NCBI GenBank assembly: GCA_000733355.1
Contig: JNVV01000043.1
Location: 327,423-349,504, forward strand
DNA from: Falciphora oryzae
Taxonomy: Eukaryota > Ascomycota > Sordariomycetes > Magnaporthales > Magnaporthaceae
Direction of reading: 5' to 3'
Length of the DNA stretch: 22,082 nt
A model generated the notes under the pieces. It ran no database searches. It saw only the letters and a program-made list of their open reading frames with translations, and was not told the origin of the DNA. A program made the position numbers and the translations under genes. Positions 1-9,337 of the stretch are shown in pieces; position 1 is the stretch's first letter; each line of letters starts with the position of its first letter.

Positions 1-2739
1 CCCAGTCGCAGATCTCTCCCAAAGGTTGGGGGCGTCCGCGGACCTGAGGAGGAGGGCGGTCGAAGACCTGGGCAAGAGGACGGCCGGAGATCCTGGCGAC
101 TGGGCCCCGAGCACGAAGAATCTACCTAGTACCTTGTCCAGCGGCGCTGACTCCTGACAAGCCGGGCGAGAGAGTTGTCGAGACACCATGTGCCGCGCAA
201 TGCAGCCCCAGACATCGTCGATGCCATCGCCGCGGGAAGTGCCCATGATGTTGGTGCAGAAGAGCCAGAGGATGAAGACGACCAACTTTTCCGCGACGAC
301 GGACCCGGCAGCCCTACTGGGGCCATCCAAGCCGGCCAGGCCATCCCATAAGGCCTGCAGCACCACGAGCACCGCCTTGTCCAAGTCTGCACGTTCCTCC
401 GCATCCGTATCTCCACAGGCCTCCGCTAGCTCGTAGAGCGGCTTGAGCCTATCGGTCCGTTCGAAGCAGAAGCCGACGCAGTTCAACGTGAAGCTCGGGA
501 TGCGGCTCGCGGGAATGTCAGCCAGCGATACGTGCTTGAGCATCTGGGACATGCCACGGTTGTGGTACAAGGAAACTTCCGGCGCCATATGCTGCGAGGG
601 ATTGGGTTCGGGAATGTCTTCCGGGTCGCAGTGCTCGTAATCCTCGAGCATATCAGGTGTCGGCGTAGCCACATGAAGGGGATCTGCGCCGTGTTCCAGC
701 AGAACATCCAAGCCGTACACCTCTCCCTTTGGGGACACCTTTCCGCACGCCAACAGGTGGCGGAGGGGCGTGACTCCGAGCTTGTCGGTAACGTCGGGAT
801 CTTCCCCTCGGAGGAGCAGTTCTTTCATGGCCGGGGTATGCGCACAGTAGGTGGCGTGGTGCAAGGCGGACCTGTCTGCAATGGGATCCTTCAACGTGAC
901 AGGGCCCTTGATCAGACTTAACAGCCTCATGATGGCACTATTATCCTCATAGCAGCAATAGTGGCTAGTGGCGGGGAGGACGGTGCGCCGTGTGGTAGTT
1001 CCCCCTTAGGCCGAAATTGACCAGCGCCGGGATGAGCAGATCCTGGGTCGACAAGATGTTGGGGAATGTTCTGAGCAGCAAAGCAATGGTGTCGGGGTCC
1101 TCGGCACCGGAGTCGTCATGCGTAAGAAACGGCCTGCAGGCATCCATGGCCCGAGATCTACACACGCTGGACTCGATGGAGGCACCTGCCTCGACGAGCA
1201 ATGCGCAGGCCTCGAAGCCCGAGTTTGCACATCTCGACTCCAGCTCAAAGTGTTTGAGTGCAACCTGGGAAAGGTGTGCACGGCTCGAATGGACGTCTAC
1301 CTTAAGGTGTCGGGTGATAAGGCGGAGAAAATAGTAACGAGCCCACCGAAACCGGGAATCCGGGCTGACAATGTACTCGAGCAGGGTTCCAGGATAGTCG
1401 GGCAAGGGTACATCGAGGCGCATGCCGTAATCCAGTAGCATCAAAATCTTTGCGTCCGATTCGTACTCGCGGTAATCGATCAAAGAAAAGAGCGTGTCCG
1501 GCAACGGCTCGGCACCCGCCTCAAGCAGCATCTTCGCGACACGGATGGGCTGCCGAATAGCCACTTGCAGCACGTGGCGGGTGGGCACATCCACGCGATA
1601 CCAGGTGAAGGCCTGCCTGGCGTTTACATCGATGCCGGCTTGCTCAAGCATCTTTTGCAGCAGGACCTGGCGCCTCTCTTCCCACATGGACTCCGGTGAC
1701 AACCCGTGAGACTTGCAGCGCTCTTTACCGAACGCAGCGTACACCAGATCGGTGAAACGGGGATCGCAGCACGCAGTGTGGAGGGGCGTAGAGGGCACGG
1801 CGTCGTCTAGGTCTCGTGCCATGTCGATGGTTGCGCCGGCATCGATCATGGCGATTGCCGCGTCAACATTGCTGACACAGGTTGCTACGTGGAGCGGAGT
1901 CATGCCGGAGTGGGTCCGGCGGTTGATGTCGAGGCCAAACTCGACGAGAATGGGGACGAGACTAGCGCCAACGGGACTATAAGCGGCGTAATGGAAAGCG
2001 GTCCTGCCGGCGAAATCGACCGAATCGATGATGCCGGGGTCGTTGGCCACCAAGAACCTCATAATTTCGACACGCCCCCTGAGGGCGGCGGTGTGGATTG
2101 CCGAGGTGCCGATGTTGCGGATGCAAGGCTGGATGGAGGCGCCGTGGTTGATGAGCAGCTCGGCGGTGGAGGTGTGCCCCCGGCATATTGCCACGTGAAG
2201 CGGGCGCCAGAGGATACGCGGCGTGCCGGGGGAGATTGTGTTGATGCCTATGCTATTGATGCTGTCGTCCGCAATTATAGGGCCGCAGTCGCAAATGGCC
2301 CTAGCCACGGTGTCGGTGCGCGCGCCGTGGGAGAGCATCCAGGCGACCATGTGGGTATGTCCCTGGTGAGCGGCCAGATGCAGCACCGTGACGCCACCTT
2401 CCCCTCGGCTGGGCAACTCACGCCACGGACGTTGGGACGGGTACCTTAAGTCTTCCATGAAGCCTTTTGGCAGGAACGGGTGCGGCCGGGGCGAATATCG
2501 ACGGTCGTTCAGGTCGGCGCCAGCCCCGAGGCAAGCGTCATGGTCTCGAGGCGACCCTTATAGGCGGCCCACATGATGGCGCTCGAGTCCTCGTGACGGA
2601 CATTGAAGACATAGAGATGTGGGTTCAGCTTCTCGTGCAGGTGGCGATTGACCCGCACCAGCGCAGCCTTGTCGCCAATATCGCAGTACTCGAAGATGAG
2701 CAGGAGGAGCTCGTCCGGGATGGCCAGGAGTGGCACCAT
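1..2739 (-). pseudogene. F-box / ankyrin-repeat protein, frame-broken, 3' part outside window
   Basis: The N-terminus (from ATG 2739, in a strong GCCGCCATGG context; an upstream in-frame ATG lies at 2895) reads an F-box: LLAIPDELLLLIFEYCD, then a first ankyrin-like segment (SSAIMWAAYKGRLETM). Ankyrin repeats continue in a second frame from about 2530 to 985, for example VTVLHLAAHQGH, RPLHVAICRGHT, SAIHTAALRGR and MTPLHVATC, and then in a third frame from about 985 to the left edge (SALHHATYCAHTPAMKELLL). The three frames join smoothly at protein level if one base is changed near 2525-2535 and one near 980-995; no credible GT-AG intron spans either junction. Such proteins usually act as SCF ubiquitin-ligase adaptors, the F-box binding Skp1 and the repeats binding the target. 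The long intact frames between breaks suggest a young pseudogene or local sequence errors. The C-terminus lies beyond base 1. Confidence 0.8.
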
Positions 2740-3169
2740 GGCGGCGGCGGCGTCCTGTCGCCAGGGCTGCTTCTGGGCCGTCGCAGGCGGTATTGGCAGT
2801 GTAGCTCGTCGGGATTGACTGTTGCTGGTTCTCGTAGCAATGGATGGGTTGGGGAGGATGGACGACGGTTCATGGTTTGTTTGTCGTTGGTTCATTCCAT
2901 CGCTAAACGCGTCAGTGGGGGTTCAGCATTGAGCGCACTGCGCGCGTTGGCACGTGCGGCTGAAGCTCCAGCCCTCGCCTCGCTGTGCACAGTGCTGAGC
3001 GACGCGACCCCGCGCTGGGTGCCCCTCTACCTTGGGTTTCCACGTCGTCTGGAAGCTCGCTGGATTGATCGCAATGAGCCTCATGTTGGGTGCTGCGGCT
3101 AAACCTGACCCTGAGCCACTATAGTCGGTGACATTGACCACTGCCTTGGGCCTTCTAACTTCAACGCCA
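2740..3169. other. Intergenic region between divergent genes
   Basis: About 430 bp between the minus-strand F-box/ankyrin gene and the plus-strand secreted-protein ORF. It should carry the promoters of both. Apart from the TATA box just to the right I see no gene, RNA or repeat. The minus-strand frame stays open to an ATG at 2895, so part of 2740-2895 may be coding or 5' UTR. Confidence 0.5.
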
Positions 3170-3178
3170 TATATAAAA
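3170..3178 (+). promoter_or_regulatory. TATA box of the small secreted-protein ORF
   Basis: TATATAAAA lies 105 bp before the ATG at 3283, leaving room for a start site near 3200-3210 and a leader of roughly 75 nt. This is the best core-promoter match on the plus strand here and supports transcription of the following ORF. Confidence 0.5.
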
Positions 3179-3282
3179 ACCTCAAGTGATTACCGCTCTC
3201 AGCCTCGACACAATGGACCATAACTCTGCAGTCATCCTGTCCTGGGCACTCATCTCATCTCTGGGCTGAAATCTCCTCGAGA

Positions 3283-3843
3283 ATGCGCACCTTTGCACGC
3301 ATCCTTGCCGTCCTCGTCCCGGCCCTGGCCCTGGCCCTGGCCTTGGCCATCCCTGTCGAGACCACGGCTGTCGGCACGCATTCTCTTCGGTCGGCGACCG
3401 TCCCGTCCCGCGTCGTCGCGAAGGGCGCCGTCGCACTCGCCCGCAGCCCAAGAAAGAAGTCTCCTAGGGGCAAGCCTGGCCCCAAAAAGCCGAGTCCAAA
3501 GGTCATTCCCGTCCACAAGGTGTTGGGCAGACCGAAATCCCCGGATCCGGTCGCGGCAGCACTCAAGCACGCAAAAGCTGCTCTCCGCGGCCCCAGTCTC
3601 AAGACACAGACGTCGCCATGCATCACCTACAAAGAACCGGTTCTGTGTCTGCCGCTGGGTTACGGCCCATGGTCGTGGGATACGAAAAGCCTCGGGGCCA
3701 GAAGCTCGCCAGGCTCCATCCCGCGTCTCTTGGTGGCCACATTATTACCGCCTCTACTTACGTCGCGGCTCGCGTCCATTGCCGTGTTGGGATTGGCATA
3801 CTCTTATCTTCTTTGCTTTTCTTCTTTTGGTTCATTCTTCTGA
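3283..3843 (+). CDS. Candidate small secreted Lys/Pro-rich protein
   Basis: A 186-residue ORF, not recognised as a known family. Residues 1-26 form a textbook signal peptide: basic MRTFAR, a hydrophobic core of Leu-Ala repeats (residues 9-22), then a small-residue cleavage region near AIPVETT. The presumed mature part is rich in Lys, Arg and Pro (about residues 55-90: SPRKKSPRGKPGPKKPSPK), with two cysteines near 110-118 (PCITYKEPVLC). The last 45 residues turn hydrophobic, which is odd for a secreted protein; a missed intron or a later frame change is possible, though I found no convincing donor and acceptor. A TATA box stands about 105 bp upstream. It could be a secreted effector-like or cell-wall peptide, or a chance ORF. 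The signal peptide is seen; secretion is inferred. Confidence 0.45.
   Translation: MRTFARILAVLVPALALALALAIPVETTAVGTHSLRSATVPSRVVAKGAVALARSPRKKSPRGKPGPKKPSPKVIPVHKVLGRPKSPDPVAAALKHAKAALRGPSLKTQTSPCITYKEPVLCLPLGYGPWSWDTKSLGARSSPGSIPRLLVATLLPPLLTSRLASIAVLGLAYSYLLCFSSFGSFF
3321..3348 (+). repeat. Hexanucleotide (CTGGCC)n repeat inside the signal peptide
   Basis: GGCC, three CTGGCC units and one TTGGCC unit in tandem encode the Leu-Ala core of the signal peptide of the 3283 ORF. Unit gain or loss would keep frame and change hydrophobic-core length by two residues. Confidence 0.75.
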
Positions 3844-5603
3844 GCCGTTTGCCCCTCCCTTCCACGCTATCCCACGCTATCTTCTAATATTCCGTTGATT
3901 TTAATATTGGCTCGGCCCTTGCTCGAAAAGCCGTTCTTGCTCCGTGCTAGTTGACGGGCAATCAGCCCCGCGGATTTCGATCGCTGGCAGAGGGGCGGGA
4001 GCGGTGGCTTGCGCCTTGGGTATTCTGGCATGGAACTCTTTTCACTTTCCCATTTCCACTTGTTCATCTCCCCCGTTCACCTCCGTCATTAGACTTCACC
4101 GTGTAAATACCTTAGCTTGCCTGTCAAATCCATTGACCGGTCAGCAAGCCCTCGCCTGCCAATCCATGCCGCACACATGTCCCGCAGCCCACCCAAGGCT
4201 TGCCTGCCGTGGCGCAGGACAGACGAGCGGCCGGAGGTCAGATGAGCGGGCACGCGACCTCAAAACAGAGTGGCGGCGGCCACAAGCCTCCGCGCAAGCA
4301 ACCTCCTGTCCCAAAAGGCGCAAAAAAAAAAAAAAAAAAAAAGCAAGGTCAGGCAATACAATGCATCATGCAGGAGGGCTTTTCGAGCCAACTGAGAGCA
4401 ATACCAGCCGTCCCGCTATTACCGTCGTACGAAAAGGAGGGGAAAAAACGCCCACCTGCACCACGCCAGTTGGGCCGACTATCGACGTAAGGGAGAGCGG
4501 AGAGGGCCGAATAGAGCGAGACAAGTCATCACATCATCACCAAGCCCAGCCCCGACGAATCATACGCAGGGTCCGGACCAAACGCAAGTCCAGCGACGCC
4601 TCCCAAGGAACGCCACGAAAAGCGCCTGGGCCCTCACACTTTGCCATCACGAAAGGATGGCAATTTTCTTTCCCCCACTCTCCCTTGCCGGCCGGGGCTT
4701 GTCTTGTTCGGCGGGTTCGGGCTTGTCACGATGCGACAATGACCGATCAAGACAGCAGCCGTGCGAGGAGGGTGATGTCCCGACGATCGGCGGTCCGGAG
4801 GAGACTGAGCGCTTTGGTTCCCCTCCCTTCTCTGGTTCCCACCGCCGTCCGCGGAGTTTGTGCTGGGGCGGCGATGCGACTCCGCAGACGAGAAAACGCC
4901 TCCCCCCTGGTCGCCGCGGCTGCGATGATGCCGGGGTCCCCCCCCCTAGAAACATTGTGTGTTTTTTTCGCGTTTTTTTGTGTAACACACCTTTACGCAG
5001 CCAGAAACGATCTGCGCACATACGGTGTAGAAGGCCAAGGTTGCTCGGCCCTGGTGGTGGGTGAGGTCCTGCAAAGTCCGAAGGAAGGATGTTCTCGCGA
5101 GGTGAGGCGGCGGCCAAGAGAAATTATAGCCCAGCCGTTAAGGTGGGTGGTATCGTGGGTTGGGTAGTATCGCGAGGTGTTGGGAGAAAAAAAGAAAAAA
5201 AAAAAAAGCTACGAACCTGGCAACCGGTAGATATCTGGGCGTGGGATGGGCAATGCGGCTTTGCCCGGTTTATTCCCCGGCTAGCGTTCCATATCCGGAA
5301 ATGGAATCGCAACCCACGGGGTGTATGTAGGAAAAAAAAGAGGGCAGCCCAGCGCATCCCGCGTCCCGCAGCTGCGGGATCCGGGTCGTGGTCCCCGGGG
5401 CTCCGGAATCGCCTGCCTGTCCACCACCCTGCCCAGGGCCCTCCCTGTCGGTTCCCAATCTCTGGGACTGCCTATGATTGGCATGGTGCTCAGAGGACGC
5501 CCCTCACGGTGGGCAGACGACAACTAGCACGGGCAGGCCAGGTCTCCTCCCTCTGCGACGTTCCCAAAACGGCTGGCTGAGCGGTTGATGGGTGGGCGGG
5601 CGG
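3844..5603. other. Long intergenic region without a supported gene
   Basis: About 1.8 kb upstream of the polyglutamine-protein promoter. It has several GC-rich open frames, one running from a GTG at 3944 to 5167, but they start without a good ATG, run through a poly(A) tract as polylysine, and show no domain or codon pattern. It also holds an impure A-rich tract at 5186-5208. Best read as non-coding, probably an extended upstream regulatory region. Confidence 0.55.
4322..4342 (+). repeat. Poly(A) tract, 21 nt
   Basis: An uninterrupted run of 21 A. No target-site duplication or retroelement sequence is visible beside it, so it is most simply a homopolymer tract, which in fungal intergenic DNA often disfavours nucleosomes. 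Confidence 0.9.
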
Positions 5604-5608
5604 CCAAT
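5604..5608 (+). promoter_or_regulatory. CCAAT box
   Basis: CCAAT within CGGCCAATAACG, about 130 bp upstream of the TATA box at 5736 and at a usual distance for the fungal CCAAT-binding (HAP-type) complex. Motif seen; binding is inferred. Confidence 0.35.
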
Positions 5609-5735
5609 AACGGGCTAGAGTGGCTTTTGGATGGCCTCTCCTCCACGTCTCAGGCCATGCTGTCTCATTTGTTTTTTTTTTCTTTTGCTGATAGAGGCAG
5701 CAATTATTGGATCAGCCCCTTCTAGTCATGGCCGC

Positions 5736-5742
5736 TATATAG
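5736..5742 (+). promoter_or_regulatory. TATA box of the polyglutamine-protein gene
   Basis: TATATAG in the centre of a perfect 12-bp palindrome (CGCTATATAGCG, 5734-5745), followed by a pyrimidine-rich stretch at about 5760-5835 typical of fungal transcription starts, then the ATG at 5922. Its position argues that the in-frame ATG at 5631 lies upstream of transcription and is not the start codon. Confidence 0.55.
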
Positions 5743-5921
5743 CGAGAGGGCCCCTGGCCGTGTCCCCCGTCTCGCTGTCACCCTTCTCCCTCCCCGCAAG
5801 CATCCCATCCCTCCTCGTCATCTTGTCTTTGTTACACTGCTCCTTCTCCGATCGATCCAGATCAGACTCTGCCCTTCTTCCCATCAGCCCAACCAAGTCT
5901 TACTGGCACCCGCTCCGAAAC

Positions 5922-7186
5922 ATGGGGTTCGTGCCAATGCAAACGCCCCCTGGGGTCGTCCAGAGCGGCGAACCCCCCTCGCGGCCCGCCCGCCCGCTCC
6001 GGGTCCCCTCTGGTAAGCTGGAGTCGATCCCGGAGCAGCACCAGGTCGACCTCGGGTCCTCCTCCCAGCAGGACAGGCCGCTGCCCGGCATCGGCTTCGT
6101 TACGGCCACCATGGGGCAGGGCCCGCCGCCGCAAGAGTACTTCATCCCGCCCGACATCGCCGAGACGATGGCGGAGAAGGCGAAGCAGGTCCTCCGCGTC
6201 GTCCCCCCGCGTCCGCGCGTCGACCCGGACTCGCCAACCACAAAGCTCACCAAGTTCCTCGAGAACGGCGGCGCCGCCCGCGTCGCCAACCTCGAGGTCA
6301 TGCTCAGGCCTCCGGGGGACGGCCCCATGTACGTCGAGGCCGACAAGCACGCCGCCGAGAGCAGCAGCAGCCCGCCCAGCCCGGACGGGCCGGCGGGCTC
6401 GAGGAGCGGCAAGCGCCGTCGCGCCATGACGGCGCACTTCACGCGCGACCGGCGCGGCAAGGCGGCGGCGGCGGCGGCCACCACGGTCGAGGAGGAGCTG
6501 CACCGCAAGATCGAGCTTCACAGGAAGCAGCTCGGCAATGCGCTCGCCTGGCTGGCGCACGCCGTTGCCGAGCGGGACCACTTCTTTCGCGAAAAGGACC
6601 GCCTGTACGACATCCTCGAGCGCGACAAGGTGCTGTACGAGGAGGCCATCAACACGGCCCCGTCCGCCAGTCCGCCCAGCTCGCCCAAGGTCCGGAAGAC
6701 CGCCCCTGCTGCCTATGCCTCTGGCTCTGGCTCTAGCTCTTCCTCTGCCTCAACCTCTACTCCTGCCTCTGCCGCCCCCGCCCCCGCCGCTGAGAAGCAC
6801 AAGAGCGGCGGCAGCCCCTCGGGCGACGACGCCTGGAAGGCATGGACGTGCGCCTCCCCGCCAGCCTGGGCCAACGCCACCTCCCCTCCCCCTCCCCCGC
6901 AGAAGCACCACCGCCGGCCCCTCCCCGCCGCTCCCACCACCTCGGGCTCGCCCATCGCCGCCGTGACGCCCACGGTGGCCGACCCCGCAGCAACCTACAA
7001 GCCGCCCCGCGTCCCCTTCAAGCCCGCCGCCGACAGGGCCAGCAGGCACAAGACGGACGTGATCAAGTTCCGCTACGGCTACAGCGGCAGCCCCGCCCAG
7101 CGCCAGCAGCAGCTCGAGTCGCACTTTGCCCACCACGCCGCCGCCGCCGCCTCCCAGTCCGAGCAGCAGGGCGGGCAGGTGCGCCA

Positions 7187-7231
<45 letters not shown>

Positions 7232-7523
7232 CCGCCTGCACCAGCTCATGCTCCCTCCCACCCGCCCGGCCGCCGCGTCGCCGCTCCGGCACGAGGTGAG
7301 CATGCAGCAGGACCACCAGCAGGGCCACCAGCAGCAGCAGCAGCAAGTGATGATGGTGGCTCCGCAGCAGCAGCAGGTGACCGCTGGGTCGCTGGCGTGG
7401 GAGCCCGAGGAGGGCAACAAGCTGCCGCCGCTGCTGCCCCCCTTCGAAGGGCCGTGGGGCAACACGGGCCTGAATCCCATCCTGCTGGCGCCGGACCGAC
7501 GGCTGTTGCATGCTCCGTTCTAG
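5922..7523 (+). CDS. Low-complexity protein with polyglutamine tract and short coiled coil
   Basis: A 533-residue intronless frame. The start at 5922 (GAAACATGGGG) is chosen over the in-frame ATG at 5631 because TATA box and pyrimidine tract lie between them. Family not recognised. Residues about 1-60 are Pro-rich; 150-185 basic and Ala-rich (SGKRRRAMTAHFTRDRRGK, a plausible nuclear-localisation region); about 188-243 charged and predicted helical or coiled (EEELHRKIELHRKQLGN...AERDHFFREKDRLYDILERD); about 245-400 Ser/Pro/Ala-rich low complexity; 422-436 a run of 15 Gln, with further Gln-rich stretches to about 490. The C-terminus (LPPLLPPFEGPWGN) is more ordered. Overall this resembles disordered fungal regulators or RNA-associated proteins, but no DNA-binding or catalytic domain is seen. 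Codon use is strongly GC3-biased, supporting real coding. Confidence 0.8.
7185..7229 (+). repeat. CAG/CAA trinucleotide repeat encoding 15 Gln
   Basis: CAG CAA followed by 13 CAG codons in the 5922-7523 gene. Near-pure CAG runs are prone to slippage, so length is expected to vary between strains. Confidence 0.95.
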
Positions 7524-8816
7524 GAGGTCTGTTTTCCATTTTCAGGTCTCGTTTCTCAGGGAGTTTCGGGTCTCGGTTTTGGGGTGTTCCTTGGAGTCAA
7601 TCTAGTCGAGTACACATGTTTTAGCTTGGAGATTGTGGTTGGCACACATTGGACTATTCCCTATGATCTGTTTGTTTTCTATGACTTGACGTTTCCTTTT
7701 ACCCTTTTCCTTTTTCTTTCCTTCCTTTTTTTAGTCCTCTCGGCAAAGTCTGGTCCAGCGGTACATGAAGTCTGGTGTCTCGTAGATTCTCTTAACGCAC
7801 GTATATGTATCGATCGAGTAACGGTGATTTAGATTATCCCCTCTCTGGACTTCTCGGGCTTTCTCACCGTCCCTTGCGGTGCTCCCTGTCGTTTTGCGTC
7901 GCCTGTGACGTACGCGACCCTATGCTTGTTATCTTTGTCACCGAATTGAACGACTCGGGGCCCCAATAGTCATTCTATGCGCTGCACAAACGCCCTGAAC
8001 TAGACAGCCCGTCGCTTGGGTGGCAGAGAACCACCGGGCTTCCAGCGGTTAGGCTCGCCTCTCCAAGCGACACGCATTCTCGCGCAAGGGAAGTTAGAAA
8101 GGCATCGACGCCATGGTGGCGGGAGAGGATGCCCATCCACCGCTTACTGAGAACCAGGTCGACGTCTTTAGCGAGCCTGCCCAGGTGGTTCATTGCAATC
8201 TGGATGGCCCATCTGACCTCCAGATCACCCACCCGCCCGCTCTGCCAGCCCACCTGTCTGCTCGCACCTTCCGGCTCCCAACCCACCACGCCTGCCTTCC
8301 TTTGTATGCCCATACAGCAGACCTCCTGCCAGCAAGCGCACCAGACTCCTTCCTAGCAGAGAGCCCTGATGGTCGAGCGGGTAGAAGACTGGGGCAGTGC
8401 AGGCTCCCCCTCCCTCGGGCGAGGTCTATGCAGGCTGCCCACCTCAGACCGATTGTCCTGGTTCGAGTCCTAGTGAACTTGTGGCGCCTTTGTTTGTCTC
8501 TTCGTCTTTTGTTTGAACACTCGTCACTATTCCTGCGCATTGCCTGCCGGCACTCTGACTGGTCTTGGTTGATTGGCGTGGCAAATGCCGCTTTGTCCAG
8601 ATGATTGAAAGCATTGTTGGCGACCTGTCTCAGGGGCGCGGATGAACTAAAATGGAGAAAATCACGATTGAGCACGCGTTGAAATCCGGCGCCGGCTACA
8701 AGATAGGACCATATCGATTGGAAAAGCAAATGAAAATAATAAAGTCCAAATAAAACGAACCTAACGGTTGAAATATCGATATCTTCCTCCTTCCAAGGTC
8801 TGGGCGAGAGGAGGAG
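7524..8816. other. 3' UTR and intergenic region
   Basis: The first 300 bp after the stop are T-rich and probably 3' UTR of the polyglutamine-protein gene. The remainder has a short ORF from 8113 (163 codons) and an overlapping minus-strand ORF, neither with a recognisable domain. It also contains a tRNA-like sequence near 8363-8479 and an AATAAA at about 8748 with no clear owner. Confidence 0.5.
8363..8479 (+). other. tRNA-like sequence with box A and box B (probably degenerate)
   Basis: TGGTCGAGCGG (8370-8380) fits the pol III box A and GGTTCGAGTCC (8460-8470) is an exact box B. A 3-bp D-stem (GTC/GAC around a 12-nt loop) resembles Leu/Ser tRNAs, and a T run follows at about 8507. However, the acceptor ends do not pair, the T-stem has two mismatches, and no normal anticodon loop can be drawn even allowing an intron. 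It is more likely a tRNA pseudogene or tRNA-derived repeat than a working tRNA. Confidence 0.25.
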
Positions 8817-9144
8817 GAGTATATTTAACGTCGGTAAAGTCGGGATCTACCAGTCCCTGCCTCCCTAGGGGCATACGACGTGCTAGCGCTACCTAAACTT
8901 ATCTACACCAGGCTATAGTGCTGCTATCGAGACGACTAACAAATTAAACCCGAAGGCACACGGAGGTCGGGCCGCATTTCGGCGCCTTGTTGGTGAGCGG
9001 GCGATCGGCAGTAGGGCGTATATATACGCCGGGGCGTTGTGAGCGCTGCGGGTGGTAGTAGTGCGTTCGGCCGGCGAGTGTGCCGGAAAAAGGGGTAAGG
9101 CCGGGTTTGGGCGGGGAGGTCCTCGGGACCACCCCTGGGCCCGG
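8817..9144. repeat. Dispersed repeat, copy 1
   Basis: Starts at GAGTATATTTAACGTCG and ends at GGGCCCGG. A second copy in the same orientation lies at 21282-21626, with long shared blocks such as GTCGGGATCTACCAGTCCCT and GGGGCATACGACGTGCTAGC. Weaker similarity continues to about 9197, where a run of 17 A follows. Copy 1 includes a perfect palindrome (GCGTATATATACGC, 9016-9029). No transposase or reverse transcriptase is encoded. It could be a non-autonomous element, a SINE-like element or a solo LTR; no target duplication is seen. Confidence 0.85.
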
Positions 9145-9197
9145 TGGAGTGGGTGCGCGCCGGCTGTAAAAGGGGCCCGTGTGGAAGGAAGCCCCCG

Positions 9198-9214
9198 AAA
9201 AAAAAAAAAAAAAA
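9198..9214 (+). repeat. Poly(A) tract, 17 nt, after repeat copy 1
   Basis: Seventeen A in a row about 50 bp after the clear end of repeat copy 1. It could be the tail of a retroposed element read on the plus strand, but copy 2 lacks a matching tail, so it may be unrelated. Confidence 0.7.
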
Positions 9215-9337
9215 CCCTTCTTGACCTTCGCACCCACTGCCCGATATCAGCCCCTGCTTCCCACACAAACAAACGTAAGCACCCATCCGGAGACCCCGTC
9301 CATCCTAACCCATGCCCTTGGGGGTGGCGGCTGGCAC

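Noticed and set aside
3944..5167. Uninterrupted 407-codon plus-strand frame
   Set aside because: It begins at GTG rather than ATG, runs through the poly(A) tract as polylysine, has no domain and no codon bias; long stop-free frames are expected in GC-rich DNA.
5631..5921. N-terminal extension of the polyglutamine protein from ATG 5631
   Set aside because: A TATA box (5736) and pyrimidine-rich start region lie inside it; the ATG at 5922 fits better as start.
6750..7511. Minus-strand frame with leucine-rich runs opposite the polyglutamine gene
   Set aside because: It is the complement of CAG and GC-rich repeats; leucine runs mirror the glutamine codons.
8113..8604. 163-codon ORF with good start context (GCCATGG)
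   Set aside because: No recognisable domain, overlaps the tRNA-like sequence and an equally open minus-strand frame.
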